The notes: generated from the letters alone by a model not told the origin. 63,601 nucleotides of DNA from an uncultured bacterium (GCA_905215035.1 CAJMOJ010000003.1:1-63601); one strand, 5' to 3'. Counted from the first letter of the stretch, positions 18,127 to 27,528 are shown. Made by a program: numbers and translations.

Positions 18127-19956
18127 ATGCCTCGCCTTATCATTGAGCAGGTGTCAACAGCTGATGCTGGCTTTAAGGAGCTTTCTCAAAAAGCCGCTGA
18201 ACGCCTTGTTGCTATGCCTGCCGACCAATGCCCAGTCGAGTTCACCCTCTCCCTTACCCGCTTGTGCCTTTCTGAATCATGTGGCAAGTGCACACCTTGT
18301 CGCGTTGGACTTTCCCAGATTGCAAATCTGATTCAGGATTTGCTTGATGGCGTGGGTTCAGAAGACACGGTCGCGCTTATTAAGCACACCGCGCAAAGCA
18401 TCCTTGATAGCGCTGATTGTGCCATCGGCCACGAATCAGCACGCATGGTTTTGAAGAGCTTGAACGCATTTGAAGAAGACTTTGTTGCGCACGCAAAAGA
18501 AGATCTGTGTGCTGCAGAACGCAATGTATACGTTCCTTGCCAAGGCACCTGCCCCGCCCACATTGACATCCCTGGCTACATTGCCCTAGTCAATGCTGGA
18601 CAGTACAAGGACGCTTTACGCGTTATCAGAAACGACAACCCACTTCCAACGGTATGTGGTTACGTATGTGAACACCCCTGTGAGTTCACCTGTCGCCGCA
18701 GCCTTGTTGATGATGCGCTCAATATTTGCGGCATCAAACGTTACGCAGCAGATCACGCTGAACCCTACCAACCCGCTCCCAATCTTGCTCCTACCGGCAA
18801 AAAGATTGCTATTGTTGGTGGTGGCCCTGCAGGCCTTTCCGCTGCATACTATCTGCAGCTCATGGGTCATGAAGTAAGCATTTACGATCAGCGCTCCAAG
18901 CTCGGTGGCATGGTGCGCTATGGTATTCCTGACTATCGTCTCCCTCAAGACAAACTCGACCAAGACATTGACTTTATTCTTGCAACGGGCGTTAAAGCCT
19001 TCACTGAGACTACCATTGGCACAGATCTCACCTATGAGGATCTCGCACGCGACTTTGACGCAATTTATCTCTCCATTGGCGCTCATGATGACAATAAACT
19101 GGGCTGCCCCGGCGAAGATGCAGACGGTGTTCTTTCCGCGGTGACTTTGTTACGTGCAGCAGGCGATGGGGTCGCTCCTGATCTCACGGGTAAACGTGTT
19201 GTGATCGTAGGTGGCGGCAATGTTGCTATGGACTGTACCCGTACCGCACGTCGCTTAGGTGCCGCAAGTGTTGAGTGCGTTTATCGTCGTCGTATTGCTG
19301 ATATGACTGCTCTCCCTGAAGAAATTGAAGAGGCTATGGCAGAAGGTTGCCAGATCTCTGAGCTCATGGCACCTATCCGTATTGAAAAAACAGCAACGGG
19401 CGCGGTTCGCGGTCTTGTGGTTCAACCTCAGTATATTGGCTCTATTGGTGCCGACGGACGTCCTCGTCCCCAGGCTGCAAACGTGCCTGAAGTTGAAATC
19501 CCCTGCGATATTGTCATTGTTGCTATTGGTCAAAAGATCAACACCGATGCCTTTGCTCACGTAATTGCTACTGAACGCGGTCGCATTTTGGCTAACGACC
19601 AAGGCTCCCTTGCTAATGCCGATGGTGTTTTTGCAGGAGGCGATGCGGTTACTGGTCCTGCAACGGTTATTCGTGCAATTGCTGCAGGTAAAGTTGCTGC
19701 TGCAAACATTGATGAGGCACTTGGCTATCATCACAATGTTCACGATGAGGTTAAGATTCCTGCTCCTCTCACCCCGCTCTCAGCAACAGGTCGTGTTGAG
19801 CAAACCAATCGTAAATTCTCCGAGGCTATCCAAGACTTTGATATTGCCAAAAACGGCATGACGCGTGACGAGGTAGAGCAAGAAACAAGCCGTTGCCTGC
19901 GTTGCGACCATCATGGATTTGGCAAAGTGTGCGGAAAGGAAGCACTGGTATGGTAA
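18127..19956 (+). CDS. GltD-like NAD(P)H flavoprotein fused to a NuoF-type iron-sulfur domain
   Basis: 609 residues from the ATG at 18127, chosen because AGGAGG lies seven to eight bases before it. Residues ~40-115 match the 4Fe-4S tail of NuoF (ESCGKCTPCRVG, later DCAIGH). Residues ~135-225 are the glutamate-synthase/DPD-type domain with eight cysteines (CQGTCPAHIDIPGY, CGYVCEHPCEFTC). Then an FAD site IAIVGGGPAGLSAAYY and an NAD(P)H site VVIVGGGNVAMDC. The C-terminus keeps CLRCDHH. Expected role: move electrons between NAD(P)H and the hydrogenase encoded by the next gene, whose start overlaps this stop (ATGGTAA), a sign of translational coupling. No FMN-binding NuoF core or NuoE is present. 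Cofactor preference NADP or NAD is not decided by sequence alone. Confidence 0.88.
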   Translation: MPRLIIEQVSTADAGFKELSQKAAERLVAMPADQCPVEFTLSLTRLCLSESCGKCTPCRVGLSQIANLIQDLLDGVGSEDTVALIKHTAQSILDSADCAIGHESARMVLKSLNAFEEDFVAHAKEDLCAAERNVYVPCQGTCPAHIDIPGYIALVNAGQYKDALRVIRNDNPLPTVCGYVCEHPCEFTCRRSLVDDALNICGIKRYAADHAEPYQPAPNLAPTGKKIAIVGGGPAGLSAAYYLQLMGHEVSIYDQRSKLGGMVRYGIPDYRLPQDKLDQDIDFILATGVKAFTETTIGTDLTYEDLARDFDAIYLSIGAHDDNKLGCPGEDADGVLSAVTLLRAAGDGVAPDLTGKRVVIVGGGNVAMDCTRTARRLGAASVECVYRRRIADMTALPEEIEEAMAEGCQISELMAPIRIEKTATGAVRGLVVQPQYIGSIGADGRPRPQAANVPEVEIPCDIVIVAIGQKINTDAFAHVIATERGRILANDQGSLANADGVFAGGDAVTGPATVIRAIAAGKVAAANIDEALGYHHNVHDEVKIPAPLTPLSATGRVEQTNRKFSEAIQDFDIAKNGMTRDEVEQETSRCLRCDHHGFGKVCGKEALVW

Positions 19957-21686
19957 GCATCACAATTAATGACACTCCTATCACCGTTGATGACAACACC
20001 ACAATCCTTGACGCAGCAAAGTCTGCAGACATTACCATCCCAACCTTGTGCTATTTCAAGGATCTCTGTGATATCGGCGCTTGCCGTGTATGCTGCGTTG
20101 AGATTGAGGGCGATGAGCGCTTAAGCGCTGCGTGCAACACACCAGTCAAAGACGGTATGGTTATTCATACCAATTCTGAACGTGCAGAAGCAGCACGCAA
20201 AGCAAACCTTGAGCTCATTGTTTCACGCCATGATCTCAACTGCCCTGAGTGTGTTCGCTTTGGAACTTGCCGTTTGCAGGCATTGTTGAAAGCTTACAAT
20301 TTGGCAGGCCCTGATCGTCCACCTGAGGTATACGAAAAAGAACTCCCTCAGGGAAAGCGCGCTTATTGGGATCCTAACCTAGCCATCCAACGTGATGCTT
20401 CCAAATGCATCCAATGCGGACGCTGTGTTGCAACGTGCAACAAGATTCAAGGCATTGGCGTTTGGGAGTTTAGCGGTACCGGCACTCGTTCTTCTATTGG
20501 CATCACCGACCACCGCTCCATGATGGAGGCGGGCTGCGTTTCTTGCGGCCAATGCATCACTCATTGTCCTGTTGGAGCGCTTTCTGAACGTGATGATATT
20601 GCTCGCTTACGTGCTGCTATTGCAGATCCTGAGATCACCACGGTCGTTCAAATTGCACCCGCAACACGTACCGCATGGGCTTCAGCATTTGGAGAGGCTG
20701 ACGGAGAACTTGGTGTTGAGCGTATGTGTGCTGCCCTCAAAGAAATGGGCGTCGACTATGTTTTTGATACAGTCTTTACTGCTGACCTCACCATTATGGA
20801 AGAGGGCACTGAACTTCTCAACATTATTAAAGAAGGTCAGACTGATCGTCTGCCTTTGTTTACTTCATGCTGCCCTGGTTGGGTTCGCTTTGCACGCAAC
20901 CGTTATCCTGAAACGGCAGCACATCTCTCAAGCGCTAAAAGCCCTATGCAGATGTTTGGTGCAGTTATTAAAACGTGGTTTGCTGAAAAGAACAATCTTG
21001 AACCAGCAAAAATTTTCTCCGTTGCCCTCATGCCGTGTACGGCTAAAAAAGACGAGGTTCAACTTCCTCATATGTCTGCACATCCACCCGTTCCTGACAT
21101 GGATGCCTCCCTTACAACACGAGAGTTTGTGCGTATGATCAAACAAAGCGACCTTGACGTAACCGCACTTGCAGACCAACCCCTCGATAGCCCTCTTGAT
21201 GTGGGTACCGGTGCAGGCGTTATCTTTGGTGTAACCGGCGGCGTAATGGAAGCAGCACTTCGTACTGCAGCTGCTATCATGACGGGCAAAAACCCTGAGC
21301 CTCGTGGCTTTGACTTTGCTCCTTCTGAGGCAGGTCCTTGGAAAGAGGCTGTCTTTGATTTAGCAGGCACGCCTATTCATTGTGCGGTAGTTCATGGTCT
21401 CGCAAACACCGACCAGCTTATTGCTGCCGTAGATGCTGGCGATGTATCGTATGACTTTATTGAAGTTATGGCATGTCCCACCGGTTGCGCAGGTGGCGGC
21501 GGTCAACCTATTGACGGCAGCGATCGTGAACTTGGCGCCCAACGTGGTACGGTATTACGCAATCTCGATGATGCTGCAACAGTGCGTTTCTCGCATGAAA
21601 ATCCGGTGATCAAAGCGCTCTACGATGAGTACTTTGAAGCACCTTGCTCAGAAAAGGCAGAACGCTATTTGCATATACATGCTTAG
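19950..21686 (+). CDS. hydA: [FeFe]-hydrogenase catalytic subunit
   Basis: 578 residues from the ATG at 19950, with GGAAAGGAAG upstream. The N-terminus is a [2Fe-2S] ferredoxin domain (CYFKDLCDIGACRVCCVEI, later Cys), followed by a His-Cys3 cluster segment (CPECVRFGTC) and two [4Fe-4S] clusters (CIQCGRCVATCNK, CVSCGQCITHCP). The H-domain has all three signatures: TSCCPGW near 20862, MPCTAKKDE near 21030, and MACPTGCAGGGGQP near 21467. It reduces protons or oxidises hydrogen in the cytoplasm. Pairing with a GltD-like partner resembles the glutamate-synthase-linked A2 class of hydrogenases; that class label is from memory. Its stop overlaps the convergent hydG stop by four bases, so no terminator separates them. 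Confidence 0.95.
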   Translation: MVSITINDTPITVDDNTTILDAAKSADITIPTLCYFKDLCDIGACRVCCVEIEGDERLSAACNTPVKDGMVIHTNSERAEAARKANLELIVSRHDLNCPECVRFGTCRLQALLKAYNLAGPDRPPEVYEKELPQGKRAYWDPNLAIQRDASKCIQCGRCVATCNKIQGIGVWEFSGTGTRSSIGITDHRSMMEAGCVSCGQCITHCPVGALSERDDIARLRAAIADPEITTVVQIAPATRTAWASAFGEADGELGVERMCAALKEMGVDYVFDTVFTADLTIMEEGTELLNIIKEGQTDRLPLFTSCCPGWVRFARNRYPETAAHLSSAKSPMQMFGAVIKTWFAEKNNLEPAKIFSVALMPCTAKKDEVQLPHMSAHPPVPDMDASLTTREFVRMIKQSDLDVTALADQPLDSPLDVGTGAGVIFGVTGGVMEAALRTAAAIMTGKNPEPRGFDFAPSEAGPWKEAVFDLAGTPIHCAVVHGLANTDQLIAAVDAGDVSYDFIEVMACPTGCAGGGGQPIDGSDRELGAQRGTVLRNLDDAATVRFSHENPVIKALYDEYFEAPCSEKAERYLHIHA

Positions 21687-23125
21687 AAACGCAAATCGCG
21701 CGTTCCTTGCTTAATAGCAGCAAGATTTTCTTGAAGCGTTGTATACACTTTTGCTTGTTGAAAGACCTCATCGTTCATTTCTTGTTCGATGAGGTCTTCT
21801 CCTATGCGACGAGCACGAGGAGAAGCATAGTCTAAGAGATATTCTTCAAGGGTCATCAAAGCATTGGGATGGCAAAAGCCTGCAATTTGTTCGTTTTTGC
21901 AAAGCTCCATAAAGCGATCGCCTTGTCTACCAGCACGATAGCAAGCAGTACAGAAGCTCGGAATATATCCTAATTCCATAAGCCATGTCACAACCTCATC
22001 CAAGCTGCGATGGTCAAACACATCAAACTGAGCGGTACTTTCGTCAATCTCTTCCTCAACATACCCGCCTACGCTTGTACGCGACCCACCAGAAATTTGA
22101 GAGACGCCAAGCGTCAACAAACGCTCACGCATGCTTTGTGGCTCACGCGTAGAGACAATGAGACCGGTATACGGAACAGCAATTCTAATGCACGCCACAA
22201 TTTTGGCAAATACATCATCAGGCACCCCATTATCAAAGGTATCAGGATCAATATCATCAGCAGGACGAACGCGCGGCACGCTAATAGTATGAGGACCAAC
22301 CCCAAACACTGCTTCAAGATGCTCAGCATGCATCAACAGTCCAGCAAATTCGTAATCATAACCCTCAAGGCCAAACAAAACGCCTAATCCAACATCATCA
22401 ATCCCTGCTTCCATCGCACGATCATGAGCCTCGGTATGATAGGCATAATCATGCTTAGGACCAGTGGGGTGTAGCTCCAAATAGCGCTCTTTGTGATACG
22501 TCTCTTGGAACAAAATATAGGTACCAATCTCGGCTTCTTTAAGCTTGCGATAATTTTCAACCGTTGTTGCAGCAATATTGACGTTAGCACGACGGATAGC
22601 ACCATTTTTATGTTTGACTGAATAAATTGTTTCAAGGCTCTCAAGAACATATTCAATAGGATTGTTGATGGGGTCTTCTCCCAATTCTATAGCCAGGCGC
22701 TTATGGCCCTGATCTTGCAAGGCACGTACTTCAGCTGCAATCTCTTCTTGGGTGAGTTTCTTGCGAGGAATTGTAGTGTTTTGACGATGATAGGGACAAT
22801 ACACGCAGCCATTAAGGCAGTAGTTTGACAGGTACAACGGAGCAAAAAGAACAATGCGATTACCGTAATAGTCATCTTTGATTTTTTGTGCCAAAGCAAA
22901 AATGCGATCATTGCGCTCGGCATCTTGGCAAGCCAACAACACGCTTGCCTCACGATGATCCAACCCATGACCCTCTTCAGCCTTTTTCAAAATGCTATCA
23001 ATCAAATCAAGATCCTGCGCATGCGCTTGAGCATAAGCAAGCGTATTTAATATTTCTTCATGGTTGATAAACTCATCAGCAACACGTGATGAGACATTGT
23101 AGGAAAACTGCGTAGGTGCATCCAT
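21683..23125 (-). CDS. hydG: [FeFe]-hydrogenase maturase HydG (tyrosine lyase)
   Basis: 480 residues. Radical SAM enzyme that cleaves tyrosine to supply CO and cyanide for the H-cluster. The SAM cluster motif is CLNGCVYCPYH after LYLSNY; the second, C-terminal cluster is marked by FCTACYRAGRQGDRFM, which ThiH lacks in this form, so HydG is preferred over the thiamine enzyme ThiH. The IELGEDP and RVRPADDIDP stretches fit the family. The gene runs towards hydA and ends inside it. A good promoter is visible upstream at 23162-23190. Confidence 0.94.
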   Translation of the reverse strand: MDAPTQFSYNVSSRVADEFINHEEILNTLAYAQAHAQDLDLIDSILKKAEEGHGLDHREASVLLACQDAERNDRIFALAQKIKDDYYGNRIVLFAPLYLSNYCLNGCVYCPYHRQNTTIPRKKLTQEEIAAEVRALQDQGHKRLAIELGEDPINNPIEYVLESLETIYSVKHKNGAIRRANVNIAATTVENYRKLKEAEIGTYILFQETYHKERYLELHPTGPKHDYAYHTEAHDRAMEAGIDDVGLGVLFGLEGYDYEFAGLLMHAEHLEAVFGVGPHTISVPRVRPADDIDPDTFDNGVPDDVFAKIVACIRIAVPYTGLIVSTREPQSMRERLLTLGVSQISGGSRTSVGGYVEEEIDESTAQFDVFDHRSLDEVVTWLMELGYIPSFCTACYRAGRQGDRFMELCKNEQIAGFCHPNALMTLEEYLLDYASPRARRIGEDLIEQEMNDEVFQQAKVYTTLQENLAAIKQGTRDLRF

Positions 23126-23161
23126 GGGGACAACTCATCTCAATTCATAGCGGTATAGTAG

Positions 23162-23190
23162 TATATAAAGCGTATCAAGAAACGTGCCAA
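23162..23190 (-). promoter_or_regulatory. Promoter of hydG
   Basis: On the minus strand TTGGCA (23185-23190) and TATATA (23162-23167) are 17 bases apart, about 40-60 bases before the hydG start. Read by eye only. Confidence 0.55.
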
Positions 23191-23199
23191 GAAACGTGA
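23176..23199. repeat. Two-copy 12-base direct repeat over the hydG -35
   Basis: CAAGAAACGTGC and CAAGAAACGTGA follow one another without a gap and cover the -35 box of hydG, between the divergent hydG and hydF starts. A tandem regulator site is possible. Confidence 0.5.
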
Positions 23200-23253
23200 C
23201 TGATAGTATCCAATTTCGTTTGACAGTATTCAAGAATATTTAAAAGGTAGACC

Positions 23254-24462
23254 ATGCAAACTACACCGAAAAGTCTCCGCATCACCATTGGCCTTTTTGG
23301 TCGCCAAAATGTCGGTAAAAGTAGCGTCGTTAACGCACTGACACGTCAACCCATCAGTATTGTGAGTCCCGTTAAAGGCACCACAACTGATCCGGTCGAA
23401 AAAGCCATGGAGCTTTTGCCTATTGGTCCTGTTCTCTTTATTGATACTGCCGGTGTTGATGATGAACAAGAAATTCTTGGAGCGCTCCGTGCGGATACCT
23501 CCCATCGAATGCTTGCGCGCTGCGATCTTGCTTTACTTGTCTATGAGGCCAACAAATGGGGAGCGCCTGAAGAAGAACTCCTTGCAACTATCAAAAAGCA
23601 AAACCTCCCTGTTATCGTTATTGCCAACAAAGTAGACCAAGCACCTTCGGCTGCCGCCTCTTCCCCTCTCAGTGATCCATCGCTTCCTCATGTACTGGTT
23701 TCTGCCAAAACACACCAGGGGTTTGATGAGCTGTTTGAAACACTTTTAGCAACGCTTCCTGAAAGCTTGCTTGAAAATCCTCCTCTGGTATCTGATCTCG
23801 TAAATCCAGGTGATACGGTTATTCTTGTTGTCCCTATTGACAAAGAAGCACCTAAGGGTCGCCTTATCATGCCCCAAGTACAAACAGCGCGTGATTTGCT
23901 CGATGGAGGTGCTCTACCCTACCTTGTTCGTGACACCGAACTTGAATCAGCACTTGCCTCCCTCAAAGAACCGCCGGCACTTGTTATCACCGACTCACAA
24001 GTTTTCCAACAAGTTGCCAAGCTTGTCCCTGAAAGCGTTCCTCTTACTGGGTTTTCGGTTGTTATGGCACGCGCAAAAGGCGACCTTGTCTCCGAGGCAA
24101 AAGCTCTTGATACCCTTGCGCGCCTCAAGCCTGATGCGCGCATTTTAATTGCGGAAGCATGCACTCATCACCCTATTTCAGAAGACATTGGAACAGTTAA
24201 GATACCGGCACTTTTACGTAAAGCTTATGGCGATGGGATCACCATCGATCATGTACAGGGTAAGGATTTCCCTGAATCATTAGCCGCATACGATCTCGTT
24301 ATTCACTGTGGCGGCTGTATGCTCAATAGACGCACTATGCTCTCCCGAATCCAAGCATGTGCGCAAGCAGATGTTCCCTTGACTAACTACGGTCTTGTGC
24401 TCGCCTATTTCTCAGGGATTGCCCCTCGTGCCCTACAGCCCTTTGCGTCTTTATTAGATTAA
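23254..24462 (+). CDS. hydF: [FeFe]-hydrogenase maturation GTPase HydF
   Basis: 402 residues. HydF is the scaffold on which the diiron subcluster is assembled before transfer to HydA. The GTPase domain shows GRQNVGKSS (P-loop), the KGTTTDP switch, DTAGVDD and NKVDQ. The C-terminal cluster-binding domain has EACTHHP and HCGGCMLNRR, which supply the histidine and cysteine ligands of the 4Fe-4S cluster. The start is supported by AAAAGGTAGACC. It is divergent from hydG and about 65 bases before the AEC permease gene. Confidence 0.95.
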   Translation: MQTTPKSLRITIGLFGRQNVGKSSVVNALTRQPISIVSPVKGTTTDPVEKAMELLPIGPVLFIDTAGVDDEQEILGALRADTSHRMLARCDLALLVYEANKWGAPEEELLATIKKQNLPVIVIANKVDQAPSAAASSPLSDPSLPHVLVSAKTHQGFDELFETLLATLPESLLENPPLVSDLVNPGDTVILVVPIDKEAPKGRLIMPQVQTARDLLDGGALPYLVRDTELESALASLKEPPALVITDSQVFQQVAKLVPESVPLTGFSVVMARAKGDLVSEAKALDTLARLKPDARILIAEACTHHPISEDIGTVKIPALLRKAYGDGITIDHVQGKDFPESLAAYDLVIHCGGCMLNRRTMLSRIQACAQADVPLTNYGLVLAYFSGIAPRALQPFASLLD

Positions 24463-24528
24463 TCACATACTTACCGTAATCACCCATTGCAACTTACCCC
24501 CATACCGTATTCGAGGCCCTACTAATCT

Positions 24529-25485
24529 ATGGAGATTTTTACTCACACCGCCATACAAATGCTTGTCTTGTTCACCCTTGTTTTCTTGGGTGCCCTTGCG
24601 CGCAAAACCCATCTCATGAACGATGACTTTGATGCATTGCTCTCTCGTTTGGTAATGACAATCACCTTACCGGGCATGATCTTAAACTCGGTTTTAAATA
24701 ACAAAAATCTTCCGAGTGACAGTGCGATGTTTACGATGCTCGGCGTCTCATTCGTAACGTATCTCTGTATCTGTGTTCTCGCGTTTGTTATTGTGCGCGT
24801 GTTTTATCGCGGCGTGTCACTTCCCGCCCAAGGCGCCTACACTTTCCTCATTGCTTTTGGAAACACCGGATTTATTGGTTTTGCGGTACTTGAAGCAATC
24901 TTTGGATCTGACGCTGTTCTCTACGGTGCAATCTATAACATTCCCTACAATCTCTTTATGTTCTCTGTAGGACTTCTTTTTATCTCAAGTACGGGAACTA
25001 ATAAACAAGAACACTCATTTTCCGATCAAGCAAAACGCATCTTAAGACAACTTTTCTCTCCGTGTCTTATCAGCTGTTTTGTTGCCATAATTTTGGCGCT
25101 TAATCATATTACTGACGATGGATATCTTGGAAAAACCTGTGCACTTCTCGGACAAATGACGGTGCCTGCCTCTATGCTTATTATTGGTTCGTCGCTTGCC
25201 AAAATGCCCCTACGTGACATGATTAATGATGGCTGGAGTTATCTTACTGCTGCCCTCAGACTCATCGGCATACCCTTGCTCGTCTTTTTTGTAGGACGCC
25301 TCTTCATTGCTGATCCTTTTATTTTGGCAGTTGTTGTGGTGCTCTCTGCGATGCCGGCAGCATCGTCAGGAACCATGATGTGCTTGGCATACGGCGGAGA
25401 CACCCGCGCTATGGCGCGCGGGACCTTTCTAACAACAGTTTTGTCGCTTATCTCATTGCCCTTTATTGCACTATTGGTGGTATAG
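24529..25485 (+). CDS. AEC family permease
   Basis: 318 residues and about ten hydrophobic helices in the two-halves arrangement of auxin efflux carrier-like permeases. FLGALARKTHLMNDDFDALLSRLVMTITLPGMI and the later AMPAASSGTMMCLAYGGD are typical. Bacterial members carry malate, malonate or other small organic acids; this one's substrate is unknown. Starts 66 bases after hydF and may share its transcript. Ends at a convergent junction that holds short repeats and a 13-bp hairpin. Confidence 0.85.
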   Translation: MEIFTHTAIQMLVLFTLVFLGALARKTHLMNDDFDALLSRLVMTITLPGMILNSVLNNKNLPSDSAMFTMLGVSFVTYLCICVLAFVIVRVFYRGVSLPAQGAYTFLIAFGNTGFIGFAVLEAIFGSDAVLYGAIYNIPYNLFMFSVGLLFISSTGTNKQEHSFSDQAKRILRQLFSPCLISCFVAIILALNHITDDGYLGKTCALLGQMTVPASMLIIGSSLAKMPLRDMINDGWSYLTAALRLIGIPLLVFFVGRLFIADPFILAVVVVLSAMPAASSGTMMCLAYGGDTRAMARGTFLTTVLSLISLPFIALLVV

Positions 25486-25518
25486 CGCATCCAAAACACA
25501 ACGCTCACGCTGCTGAAT

Positions 25519-25583
25519 CTGAATACTATGCTTTGCGACCTGAACGCTATAGCCTTGCAATCTGAGTATTATGCTTTGCGATT
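25519..25583. repeat. Three tandem copies of a ~22-base sequence
   Basis: CTGAATACTATGCTTTGCGA, CTGAACGCTATAGCCTTGCA and CTGAGTATTATGCTTTGCGA start at 25519, 25540 and 25562. They fill the space after the permease stop and end in the terminator hairpin. Confidence 0.75.
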
Positions 25584-25596
25584 AAGCATAATACTC
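25564..25596. terminator. Hairpin between convergent permease and paaK
   Basis: Perfect 13-bp stem, GAGTATTATGCTT at 25564-25576 and its complement at 25584-25596, seven-base loop. No strong U-run follows on either strand, so termination strength is uncertain. The left arm is part of the third 22-base repeat copy. Confidence 0.55.
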
Positions 25597-25634
25597 AAAC
25601 TCGATCATGCGCTCGTAGTGGCGCTCATAGCAAT

Positions 25635-26870
25635 CTAGTAACGACTGTCAAAGATACGCTTGGATTTCTTTTCTGAACGAGGAAGCTCACCAATCACCAC
25701 GCCTTTAACGTCAGGAGTGCACCCAATCTTAGCTTTAAAGATACCCGCAAGCTCTTTCTCCATACGTTCTTTATCCTCACCGGTTAGATCGGTTTCAACC
25801 ATGAGTGTCAATACGTCTTTACCGTTGATATGCTCAATGAAAACCTGGTATTCACTTGATGCTCCATCAGTGATTTTAATCACATCTTCAATCTGAGCAG
25901 GGAACATATTGCAGCCTTTGACTTTCACCATGTCGTCGGTACGGCCTACCAAAATATCAATACGGGGATGGGGGCTTCCACACGCGCACGTACCTGGAAT
26001 AATACGCGTCAAATCATGAGTGCGATAACGGATCAAAGGAGCGCCCTGTTTACGCAGTGTCGTGATAACGAGCTCGCCAACTTCACCATCAGGAAGCACA
26101 TTACCGGTCTTAGGATCGACAATTTCAATGTAGGTGAAATCATTCCAAATATGCATGCCATGATGCTCATCGCATGAAATACCAATACCAGGACCATAAA
26201 TCTCAGTTAAGCCGTAAATGTCATAGATCTCAACACCGAGCTCATTAGCAATGCGCGCACGCATCTTATCCCCCCAGCGTTCAGAACCAATGACGCCTTT
26301 ACGGAGTTTAAGCTTATTACGCAAGCCACGCTTAGTGATCTCTTCGGCGAGCAAAAGAGCATACGAACTCGTTGCCGTAATAACGGTCGATCCTAAATCT
26401 TGCATCATCTGAAGTTGTTTTTCCGTATTACCAGGACCCATAGGAATAGCCATTGCACCTAAGCGCTCAGCACCTAGCTGAAAACCAATACCTGCTGTCC
26501 ACAGACCATAACCAGGCGTGATCTGAATTCTATCAAGATTAGTAATGCCCGCCATCTCATAGCAACGAGCAAATTGAATAGCCCAATCGATAACATCTTG
26601 TTGAGTATAAGGAATAATAACAGGGGTTCCCGTAGTTCCTGACGATGAATGAATACGCACAATCTCCTCATCAGGAACCGCTTGCAGTCCTAAAGGATAT
26701 GCCGCGCGAAGATCAGCCTTTTCTGAAAAAGGCAATTTTTCAAAATCCGCCTGAGTATGAACATCTGAAAGATCGATGCCCTCAAACTTAGCGCGATAAA
26801 ACGCAGAACGATCTTTGAGCGTTTTGAATTGTTCTAAAATTGCCGCTAACTGCTCCGGTGTCATCTCCAC
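25635..26870 (-). CDS. paaK: Phenylacetate-CoA ligase-type AMP-forming enzyme
   Basis: 411 residues, slightly short for PaaK. The phosphate loop HSSSGTTGTPVIIPY, the YGLTEIYGPGIG stretch, the RYRTHDLTRI motif and the C-terminal KSKRIFD lysine region are intact. PaaK joins arylacetate to CoA with ATP. Here it lies just after iorAB on the same strand, so it may act on the aryl-CoA esters that the oxidoreductase makes, in either direction. Start is a GTG with AGAGGA upstream, or an ATG two codons later. The short CxC pair TCACGSPHPR near residue 300 is usual in the family. Confidence 0.88.
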   Translation of the reverse strand: MEMTPEQLAAILEQFKTLKDRSAFYRAKFEGIDLSDVHTQADFEKLPFSEKADLRAAYPLGLQAVPDEEIVRIHSSSGTTGTPVIIPYTQQDVIDWAIQFARCYEMAGITNLDRIQITPGYGLWTAGIGFQLGAERLGAMAIPMGPGNTEKQLQMMQDLGSTVITATSSYALLLAEEITKRGLRNKLKLRKGVIGSERWGDKMRARIANELGVEIYDIYGLTEIYGPGIGISCDEHHGMHIWNDFTYIEIVDPKTGNVLPDGEVGELVITTLRKQGAPLIRYRTHDLTRIIPGTCACGSPHPRIDILVGRTDDMVKVKGCNMFPAQIEDVIKITDGASSEYQVFIEHINGKDVLTLMVETDLTGEDKERMEKELAGIFKAKIGCTPDVKGVVIGELPRSEKKSKRIFDSRY

Positions 26871-26934
26871 GGGACTAATCCTCTCATCGGCTGCGTATCA
26901 TTTACCTTGTGGTACGCTCGTACATTTTTATTAC

Positions 26935-27528
26935 CTAGTGCTTATTGTTATACGCTATTACTGCATCAATTGCCGCACTATTAAGTTCAAGAAACTGAGG
27001 TTTAACACATACGGCAACTGCTTCCTTCATATCTTCAAGCGAGATATCTCCATCCATGCTGCAAAGCGCATACGCAAGCATAATGATATTGAGTGCTTTT
27101 TTGCTTCCAACATGATTAGTGAGCGCTTCATCGTCAACAAGTACAACATTGAACGGCAAGGTTTGCAGCTGCGCGATACACGTAGAAGCATCATAGGGCT
27201 CATCACTTGCACCTCCAACAGGAGGCCGCGGTGTTTGAGCCAATACAAGTAAACCATTTGGTTTTATATAGGGAAGCGCACGCAAAGCTTCCCCAGGCTC
27301 AAGCGCGATCAATACATCAATGCTTTGTTGCGCTGGCAAAGGTGAATATACTGTTTCACCTTTATCACCCATACGAACATGCGAGATAACGTTGCCGCCA
27401 CGTTGTGCCATGCCAATCGTTTCTGCTGTACGTACCTGCCATCCCTTTGATTGGGCTGCTTGAGCCAAGATTTTGGCCGCTAAAACACTTCCTTGTCCAC
27501 CAATGCCTGCGATCGAAACACTTAACAT
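26935..27528 (-). CDS. iorB: Indolepyruvate:ferredoxin oxidoreductase, beta subunit
   Basis: 197 residues, usual length. The N-terminal GIGGQGSVLAAKILAQAA is the gamma-type nucleotide-binding loop of 2-oxoacid:ferredoxin oxidoreductases. With IorA it oxidises arylpyruvates to aryl-CoA and reduces ferredoxin. The ATG overlaps the end of iorA by seven bases and has AGGAGG four bases before it, so the two subunits are translationally coupled. Confidence 0.92.
   Translation of the reverse strand: MLSVSIAGIGGQGSVLAAKILAQAAQSKGWQVRTAETIGMAQRGGNVISHVRMGDKGETVYSPLPAQQSIDVLIALEPGEALRALPYIKPNGLLVLAQTPRPPVGGASDEPYDASTCIAQLQTLPFNVVLVDDEALTNHVGSKKALNIIMLAYALCSMDGDISLEDMKEAVAVCVKPQFLELNSAAIDAVIAYNNKH

Noticed and set aside
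21683..23125. Thiamine enzyme ThiH instead of HydG
   Set aside because: The C-terminal CTACYR cluster motif and the hydE/hydF/hydA context point to HydG.
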